Shown here: positions 1 to 10,400 of the stretch, one piece after another
How positions within the stretch are numbered: position 1 is the stretch's first letter
Layout: every line of letters starts with the position of its first letter
Assembly: GCA_914767715.1 (NCBI GenBank)
Contig: OU612071.1
Span: forward strand, 8,665,493-8,725,492
Source of the DNA: Membranipora membranacea
Lineage: Eukaryota > Bryozoa > Gymnolaemata > Cheilostomatida > Membraniporidae
Direction: 5' to 3'
Length of the DNA: 60,000 bases
The notes under the pieces: model-generated
Seen by the model: only the letters and a program-made list of their open reading frames with translations
Database searches by the model: none
Told to the model about the DNA's origin: nothing
Made by a program: the position numbers and the translations under genes

Positions 1-1440
1 TGTCAAGGTAACAGAGGAGTCAAAGCTACGACTCATATCTAAGTCAAGATATCAGCTGCTACCAAGTCCGAGTCCAGGAAAATTCACAAACAATCAAGCC
101 AAAAAGTAACTACAACCACTATAAGAATTGTCTTGACCCCAAATGAGTTTACCCTAGAGGCCTTGTGTGTTGGAAATTTGAGGAAGCTAGCGATTGTAAA
201 AAATTAAGGTCAACTTTCCCTAGAGGGATCACTTTCCAATAAACTAATCTTTCTGGAGTGCAATGCCATTGTAGCCCCCTCAGAGGAGATTCACTGCTGT
301 TCAGTGAGTCAAGTCAAGGGTTATGGGAGGGTTCATATCCCGAGCGCAAGTAGTTTGAGAGGAAGCAAAGGGATTTTCCTGGATCCAGTCTAGGTCAAAC
401 AAGTCGTGTAGGAGAACCAAACAGCAACAGACCATCTATGCAGAGTGATGCTTCAATGACAGAACACTGCTATCACAGGTTGCTTTGGGAGAAGATAACA
501 ACACTTACGCCAAAGTTGCAATAGAAAACACACTAAGTCATTTCATATTATTGAAATTTAAGGGGCCTCGCAATCAAATATTGTATGCCAATGAGATATA
601 TCTTCTGTTGATCACGTCGTGCCAAGTATCCGGGCTATATGTGGCTATACTGCTACCAAATTGAGAGTTTTCAGCTACATGATAACCAGGTAAATTAGAG
701 TGGAAAACAGGTGTGAGAGGAGTTTGCAGTGTATTTCTCAAGTGGCCTTGCTGCCAGGTCTTTACAATTCTTACACAAGAAAAGCCTCGTGATCTGGACA
801 AAGTTTTCAGTCAAGTGGTAAGGCAGGAAGAATGTTCGAAGCACACCTCTCTTATTGAAGTAATTGTATATGAACCTGGTGTTTAAACTTTACCTTTGGC
901 AGCAAAAACCCCGGAACCAGGTTCAAGGGAATTTAAGGATGTCAAAGGAGAGAATTCGATGAACTCAACTTTGTCAAACAATCTTCGAGTGGCAACAAGT
1001 TATATCTGTGTTTAAAACTGCTCACCAAAATATTATACTTCAGTCAATGGTAAGACAGAGGGAAAGCTAGGATATGGCTAAATCAATGATGTGGATGCTT
1101 GTCTGGAACATGATAGGGATTTAATCCTTAGCAATATACTATATACATTATGTTTCAAACAAGAATGATTGCGAGCATTATTTCCAAAAAGCGTCGTATG
1201 AGTTATTCTGTTGGGAAGTAAAACTACTGGTGACAATATTTGAAGAGGATAAGTAAGTAAAATTTTGGCAAATCAGAGACAGCGCCTGAAGACAAATGGT
1301 AAAACAATGTTGATGCTTGGACTAAAGATGGTCACCAGACGATGAAAGCACAAATTCGGCTGTATCAAGTAGAAGCATCAATCAAATTGTCAGTCAGTCA
1401 AACAGTTTGTAACATCACTAACTACAGTTTGGTTGTAAGC
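1..1440. other. Downstream flank / 3' region of the coiled-coil gene, no gene seen
   Basis: No open frame here looks like protein. The stretch lies downstream of the stop codon of the minus-strand gene and probably includes its 3' UTR. On the minus strand an ATTAAA hexamer lies opposite 1120-1125, about 315 bases after the stop, and is a candidate polyadenylation signal. The rest is unique-looking AT-rich DNA. Confidence 0.5.
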
Positions 1441-4400
1441 TCAGGCGGCTTCATCGATTGTGACAAACTCATCACCCGCATCCGGGTGTTCATATAACGC
1501 TTGATCATCTACGCGAATCTCCTGCTTCACTGCCTCGCCTTTCACACATTGCATATCAACAGCTGGCTCCTCCTTCATATTTGTCGAAACAGTTGACTTA
1601 GCATCATCGTCATCGATTGGAATCTTAACTGGATCCGGATCATCATCCCACAATAGCTCATCGTCGGATTCATCTGACTTGTCCCAGCGAGGCTTTGTCT
1701 TCGAGGTATCAGCAGAAGGTGGTGCGGAACCCTCTCTTGTTCTCTTTGACTCTGTTGATCTCGATTTGGAATTTCCTCTTGAGACTCTTGCTGAATCAGT
1801 GGACTTATTCAGGACATCTCTTAAATCATTCTTTGTCGCACTCCCTCGTTCTTGTGGCTTTCCTCTGACATTACCATCTCCGGTTTCTTGAGGCTGGTCT
1901 TTCTCTTTTTCATTATTTTTATTTGAACTGGGTACGGTTTTAGTATCATTGGAGACTGGAACCTCATCATTCTTTGTCAACGCAGAGGAGGTTGGTTTGG
2001 ACGGGCGGTTGTCTTCAAACTCACTTCGCACATGGTAATCCTTTCTTCTAGCTTCCTTGAGAAGGTCGTCAGACTCATCCATCATGCTCTGAAGCCTGTT
2101 GTTGAAGACAGAGATCTTCCTTTCAAAGTCGTTCATTTCACCACGTCGTTTGACTTTGATCTTCAGAAAACTCACAACTGGAGAAGGCTCTCCATTTAGC
2201 TTGTACACCAACTGGTTTCTACTTCTGTAATCACCGACTGCTTTGCTACTCAGCCCTCTGTGCAGGCGACTGCCACTTGTCCCACGCAGAGGTTTCCTTT
2301 CATTCTGCCGATTGACATAGCTGAACAGAACTAGGGGCTCGAGCCAGGCTGCCTCATGGGCGATTCGCTTGACAGCTGGCATAGTTTCTGATTGGTGTCC
2401 GACTTCTTCTTCACATCTCCCTTTTTCATTTCTGTATTTCTCATTCAAGCGATCGAGAGCATCGCCAACTGGCTTTCGTTGGTTTATACTCATGAGAGGA
2501 ACTGGTTGTGGAGGCTGTTGTAGAGTGATTTGCTCCTGCACTTGTCTTGTGACAGCCATTAACGCCAGTTGAGCTTGCTGCTCCTGCATAATTGCAGCTT
2601 GCTTGGCTCTACGCACGAGCTCTTCTTGCTCTTTCTGCTTCTCCATTGCCAACTTAGCTGCAAGCTGGATCTCTCTTAATCTCTGTTCCTCAAGGCGTTG
2701 TTTCTCTTCTGCCTCACGTCGTCTCCTCTCCTCATGCAGTCTTAATTCTTCTTTGCGCTTCTCCTCTCGCCGTTGATATTCTCTCCGCCGATCTTCATCT
2801 TCTTTGCGCCGCCTTTCTTCAGCAGCACGCTTGAGTTCCTCCTGCCGCTTGGCTTCTTCAAACTGCTTCTGAGCTTCCAGTTTTCTTTGTTCCTCAATCT
2901 GTTTCTGCATGACTTTTCTCCTCTCGTCTTCCCTCTTTTTCTCAATATTCTTAAGCCTCTCATTTTCCCTTTCTCTGTTATCGTGCTGTGTTTTTTCCAT
3001 CAGCGCACTGAAGACATTCTGAAAGTTGGTCTGGTTCCCACGGCTAAGTTGCATTGTCGCAGCCAACAGTTGGACAGCAGCTGCCATCTGTTCAGGTGTC
3101 TGATTGGCTGCTGCCGCGCCCATCATTTTCATTAGAGGATTATCACTAGATGATGAAGTAGAGGGGGCACTACTTGGGGTGTTGAGGTCAAGCAGACTAG
3201 GAATCTTTGCTGCTGGAGGTGAGAAGTCTCTTGTTCGATGACGGTCACTCTCTCTGTGTCGATAGTCACGCCGATCACGACCATTCCGCTCGTAGTCCTT
3301 GGAGGATTGTCGGATGTCAAGTAGGCCTCTTGAGGCACCCTCATGCCTATCTTCATGGTGACTTCTCTTCATCCCCCTATCAGTAGACTCATGGTAGCTT
3401 TTTGGTGGTGGTAAAGCCCATGGGTCTTGCATTTCATTCCTAGAACCTGGTATCGTAGAAAGTAGAGGTTTTGGTGAAGTTTCGGGCCTTGCCATTCGAG
3501 GTCTCATTTTCTTATCAATCTGTTCAAGGACTTTGCTTATTTGTGACTCCCAGTTATCAGTGAGCTTCTTGGTAGGTGAGATCCCATCCGACTCAAAACA
3601 CCCTGTATCAAGGTGCATGGTCCTTTTATCACTTGTAAGCTCTGACACCTGAAAGGGAAGCAATCAGTCAAGGTGTTAAGCAGCAAGAGCCAGGCTATTA
3701 AAGATTATCATAATTAAACCAGGGAAGTCGGCAAAGGTGTCTTCGCAGGTGCCACCAAAGCATTTCGATTAGATCTGTTGTGTAACTGTAAAAATGGAGA
3801 GAAACCAACTTTCTGTTGAACAGAGTGATCCCCCAATAGCATTGGGTGACCTCAAAGATATCACTGCATACAGTTTTAGCTGGTGTAAGATCATGCAGAT
3901 GGAACCAGTGCCCCGCTCAAACACTTGGTTGTGATAAAACACGAACTTATTTGGGAGAATTCGATTGTGATGAGGAAATGAGTTTTAGAAAATTGAATAA
4001 GGTGAGACAGAAACTATGACTAATGTCACACATTGCTAGTCTCACCAGGAAAGTGCCTGCAATTTTATCATAGTTTTCAAGAAGAAATCAAAGTAATAGT
4101 TTTTTTGAGAGAGTTCATTCATAGGAGGTAAAGCTTATGAATCAAAGAGGCCATCAGTTTTCCTTCACTTTGTGGGAGAGTTGGTCATGTTAGGGCAATG
4201 TAATTCCTAGAGGTATTGTCTGGTAATGTATGACCAGAGACAACCCTAATCTGTAAAAAGTTTCAGTCATAGCGATAGAATCAGAACCGATTGACAAACA
4301 GCCAACGATGCGTCCAGAATTCAAATGTATGATAATAGAGAGCCACAACATCAGTGTGACAACCACACTGACATCATCAAGTGATGAACGAGGAATCGCA

Positions 4401-7400
4401 AGAGTAGTAAGCTCAGATCAGTAGATGGTATTGATCAGCATTCACCAGTCCCCCCCCCCCCCAGTAGCTTTGGAGCAGACAATATTATGTTTGTTGAAAG
4501 ATGGGGTGATTCTGGGCACTTGGGTAGCTATCAAAATTTATCAGCAGCTTCCAAATCACTCTGGCCTTCATGAATATGGGAATGACATAATAAACCCATG
4601 TAATATGAATGGCATGCAATCCACTCTGGCATAGATTGGATTCGTCTAAGGGAACCCATAATGACATTAAACAAACTTTATTCGGAATTCTTTGATGTTT
4701 GTTCTTTGAACCATCTAATTGACCAGGGGTAGTTGACAAAAGAAAACCGGTCCATGAGAACAACAAAGGACCTGAGATATAGAGAGAAATGGGAGCCCGT
4801 GACAGTGGCTAGCAATATAAGCTTGCATCAGGTAAGATGCCATCTGGAAACAGAGGGCTCAACTTGGAGCGAAAATGTGAAAACAAGGTGTGTGGAGCAT
4901 CTCCTTTGATATTTTCTCAGTGACGTGTCATTTAAGATGAGGAACACACCCTCATAACAAGCACACTGAGTAACTGATGCATGCTCAGTCTGCAGTTCAT
5001 AGATCTTCATTAAATTTACAACCACTGTCAACACAGTGGTACTGTGACTGTAAGCCTTCCAACACAAGGTCGGCACAGTCCGCCTGATTATCACCGCCAA
5101 GACATAGACGTCATGATTATAAATAATCACTGAAGACTATCCAAAGACCATGTGTGTATAGTCAGGCTGTTATGTATGATAATGTTATGTCCGATTTGCA
5201 TGGCAAAATGTTCACTATGAACAGGAAGTGCTTGTTTCTTGTATGGCACATCCTGTTCATAGGGAATCATAATGCAGGGAATCAGAGTTACCTTCTCTTA
5301 TGGGAGGCACTCTTACCACCATCAAAAATTTGTGCCAAGTAGCGCATTGACATTTTATACCATGCAAATCTAGCATATTTTTACCATAAGTAACTGCCTG
5401 ACTATAACATGCATTGGTCTTTGAATACTTTTAACTCTATTCAAAAGACTCACCACATCTGTGAAGAAGACACCAACATATCCGATAGCCCGCCTCACTT
5501 CCTGATTGAGTCGCATACACAGACTTCTGTAATTGACCATCAACTGGTTCAGTGTGTGCTGCTCCTTCTCCAAACCACTGGACATCCCCGGTCTACATCA
5601 TCAACATAATGTGGTAATGATTGACCAACATGGCAACTTGCTGGAACTAATCTTAGTGGGATCAGGAGAATGGAAACATTTCTATGTAAGATATGGACCG
5701 ATATTCTCAGGATGATGCGTTGCTGGTTGATAACATTGCTAATTTTTGAAACCTTGTCGTAGTGGGATCAGGTCAATGAAAAAAATGTTATATTCACAGG
5801 ATGATGCGTTGATGGTTGACAGACATTGCAATTTTCTCAACCTTTGTCTCAGTGGTATCATTCTCCCTGGTGGTACCGAGTGACTGAAGACATTTCTATT
5901 TTAGATAGGGACTGATCTTCAATGTAGTGATTTTGAATGCTGCACAGATGACATACAAAATTTCACATTTCCACATGATTATTCGTTCATCACAACCTGA
6001 GATGCATCTACAGTAATTCACAGTAGCTGCATGACGGGATGGACAAATGACGGCAACACATCATTCCTGCAGTTGGCTCTTGCAGAGTGAGGTTGTGTTT
6101 CACAATAGCTCTCTGTAATCCTATTATCTATACTTTACTGCTAACATTATGGCGCAGCTATTGCAGCCTTTGTTCTTACTGGCTCTCATAATCACCCTCA
6201 TATACCAGCCTAGAGGTGTGAAATGCCTAGAACACTTTGTGGATTATCAATCTCTGTCGGATATTAAAAACTCATTGAATCAACGTCAGCTAAAAGATAT
6301 ATGGAATATAAATTATAGGCAGCTAGTGAAAGACACTGCTCCTGAACTTTTACGATCTTCAAAGAGAGGTAGACGAGGCGGGGTGCGTGTGAACCATAGT
6401 AATAAAAATGGTAAAGTACCGCTGCCTGCTGTTGTACTCACCAATGCACAATCGATTCGGAATAAGCTTGATGAACTGCACTCTCTCTTGAACACTAAGC
6501 GCCTAAAAAAATCAATCTCAGCTTATCTGCATCACAGAATCCTGGCTCAGCCCTGCTATATCAACCTCTCGTACTGAACTCGATGGATATGAACAATTTA
6601 GAAATGATAGACAACCTGACACTAGCAGTAAATCATGTGGAGGAGGTATTCTCGTCTACATCGACAGCAAATGGTCAACAAACAATAGCGTAATCTTCAA
6701 TCATAATGACAACCACTGTGAAATCCTTACTATCAAATCCCGGCCACATTGGCTACCTCGTGAATTTTCTTCCATAATCTCTGTTTCATGCTACACTCCG
6801 TTTACCGGTAATTCCAGACTTAAACATAATGCTACTTCCACTGCTAAAACAATCTCTACACACGTTAAGGAACTGGAGAAAAATCACCCTGATTCTTGTA
6901 TTATGGTAATGGGCGATTTCAACCAGCTTCCTTTCAGACTTGATGGATACTACCAGGTAGTTAAAACACTGACAAGAAACAATAGAATCCTAGACAAATG
7001 TTACATCAGACTCAAAGACGCCTTCAGCCATTGCCACCAACTTGCAAACCTCAGAGGATCTGACCATTACATAACTCATCTCATCACAACCTACACACCT
7101 CTCTCCAAATATAAACCTACCAGAGTAACCCGTCGTATGTTTACAAACGAAAACTGTGACAACTTGAAAGCAGCTTTAGATATTACACTCTGGGATAATT
7201 TACTTTCTGATGAGGATGATATCCACACCCAGACTGAAGTTATCTCAGACTATATCAATTTCTGTACAGACACCTGCATACCCACTAAAAGTTTCAGGAT
7301 GTGTACCAACCAAAAACCGTGGATGAACAAGCATATATCAGAGATGTTGGAACAAAAACAAACTGCTCATGAAACTGGCAATCGTAAACTGTATAACAAA

Positions 7401-10400
7401 CTTAAGCGTGATATAACCAAGGCAATAATTATCGCTAAGAAAAGCTACTCTACCAAAATTCAACAACAACTAGTCAAACAACCTGCAAAAGCATGGACAG
7501 ATATCAAGAAAATTAGTGGGCTACCTACTAGCACCAACACAACTCCTAAGCAGAACCTATTTGCCCCAGATGACCTGAATACCTTCTTCACCAGATATGA
7601 GAAACCTATACCCGTCCCGCCTGTGATAAACAATTCTAACACTACAGCACCACCACTAGAAATAAAAGAAGATATAGTCCTCAAACAGCTCAGTGGACTT
7701 AACCCTAGGAAAGGCCCCGGACCAGATGGCCTTATTCCCAAAGTTTTAAAGCTATGCTCCAACCAGCTGGCGCCTATCATCACTAGACTGTTCAGCTCCT
7801 CTATCAACTCTAAAACTACACCTGCTTCATGGAAATCGGCTATAATAAAACCTCTACCAAAAGTAAAAGACCCTGCTCAACTTAAACAATATCGACCAAT
7901 AGCGCTAACTAGCTGTCTCTGCAAGATGATGGAGCGGCTTGTAAAACATTATATTATGGCTCATACTCCTATGGATAGATACCAGTTCGCATATCAAGCT
8001 AATCGGTCTACACAAGATGCCCTGCTCTGTCTAACTTCGACCGTCACCAGCTTTATTGACCAGAAGGCTTCACACTATGCTAGATGTCTCTTCTTAGACT
8101 TTTCATCGGCCTTTAATACTATACATGTTCCTGATCTTATCTCGCAGCTTACTCATCTTGACTCCAATGTCACTGAGTGGGTCTACAGCTTCTTATCTAA
8201 CAGAGTGCAAAGAACTGTTGTTGATGGTAAAACTTCAAATGCTATTATAACGAACACTGGCACCCCCCAGGGCTGCTGTCTGTCTCCCCTTTTGTTCTCC
8301 ATATATACAAACCGGATTACCTCAAACCTGAGTAATGTTACAATAATTAAGTACGCAGATGACACTTGCATCATGGGCTGCATAGCTAATCAATCAGATC
8401 TCAACTCCTATTTTGATGAAATCCATAGAATTGCTAAACAATGTGCTGATTTAAATCTTTTATTAAACCCTACTAAGACCCAGGAAATGATGCTATCCAC
8501 CCAATATGTTAAACCTTCTACCCCTACACTTGTTTTAAATGATACTGCTATTGCTTTTATTGATAAAGTTAAATATCTTGGTGTATTAGTTGACGATAAG
8601 CTGCGTTTTAATGATCATGTGCATGGTATAGTTTCAACCGCCTCTCAAAGGATGTATGTAGTCAGGAATTTTGTATTTTTAAGCTCTAAATCACTATCAA
8701 ATATGCTTTTTAAAAGTTTTATTGTATCACGAATCTCCTATTGCTTACCCATTATTTTTAAAAGCTTGTATGCTGCTGACAAGCAACGCCTGTGTAAAAT
8801 TTTCAAGGACGCTATTAAGTTAGGCATTGAACATCCCGATATTTATACCATGATGGACAATCAGACACGAACACTGGCCTTACGCTATATTCACGATGAG
8901 GATCATTTCATCAATGATTTGTTGAGTAAATGTCAATCTGGCAGATACCGTACAGTAAAACATAGAAGCTCACTGGGGAGAGACTGTTTTCTGCGTCATA
9001 TCACTCTTATTTTAAACGAAATACTTTTTTAGACAGAGATTTGATTTTTTATTCCAAGTGTCTTCGCTTTTTCTTGCTGATTCAAAGTGCCAGCAATTAC
9101 ACTGTATTTCGCGACTCATTTTTTTCTTTTAATAATGCTGTCAGTGATAGTAATAAAATCCATCCATCCATTCTGATGTCTTCTCCAAATAGTGAGAAAT
9201 GAGTTGCTCAACAGGTGGGTGCCAAAAATAATAAAACCCAAAACCTAGAAATTTCCTCAAGTCCCGGGTCCATATATCATATGAAACGAGCTTTCCAGTC
9301 ATTTCTGCACAACGGTTGACGAAGGCCTTTCTAAGCTTCCATATAATCACAATTAGTCTTTCTTAACATACCAGAACCAATCCACAAAACAAATTTAAGC
9401 TGTTCATCCGACCTAGCAACACTTACATTCGGTTGACGTTCCATCCTTCTGACTCATGGTACATATGTAGACTAATAGGTGGCATTACAACCCAGATAAC
9501 TTTGGCTGATTCTCCCTTTAGTAACTGCTGAGCCCACGTCATCTTAGTCTCGATAAGCTGGGTCGAATTGGGAGTTATCTCAAGCTTGTCTGAGGAAAAT
9601 AAAGGAGGATAATACAAGGCGTCAGCAGGCAATATGATAAGTTGGTTGAAAAGGAACTAGGTTTGCGGGACTTCCCCAGCCGGGGTTGAAAGTAGTCTGG
9701 GGGCTCAGATTAGGTTTACAGCATTGATATTATATTACCTTCTCATGAGGTCTGATATCAGATACTAACTATCTCAAATCACAGCCTCTGACTTCAGAAC
9801 AGCCTGAATGATGGACGGAGAACTGAAAAACTAATGAGGATCTACAAAAAGTTGACCAACACTCAATGGCTGTTTAGATTTGGCTACCAATGGAACTATG
9901 TTCTTGTAGAACAAAGGCTGTACTCTGACTTCTGCTGCAACTAATATTTCATGACTTGATGATGACAATGACAAAATCTCTTAAGGGATTCACAGTCAAT
10001 CAGATGGGTTAATATTTATTGACACTTATTGCTCAGTTGGGTGTAGGAGCACAGTGGTCGTGCTGAGAGAGAAACATTCACATCAGAAAAACTGTTGGGA
10101 CGGAGAAAGGCCATTAATTTACCAGGTAAATATTGGAACCAAGAGACGTTTTGGTGATAAAGCTAAATTTTACCAGTGACACTTTTCTACAGAGGCACCT
10201 GACTGTACGGATGTGATGTATCTTAGACAGGCAATGGATTTTGAAATTTAGCCAGGGCTTTCTTAGTGAAACTTCTGCACATAAATTCCTGACATAGATC
10301 GGAACATATAAAAAACAGGAATGACAGACTCACTTTTTCCTTCCTCGACACTCTTGATTAATACGTCAGTGAGACCAGCTATCATCAGTACATAGAGCTC

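Noticed and set aside
2773-3135. 120-codon plus-strand open frame
   Set aside because: It is the antisense of the Lys/Glu-rich coiled-coil exon. Its Phe/Leu/Pro-rich composition is what the opposite strand of such codons produces.
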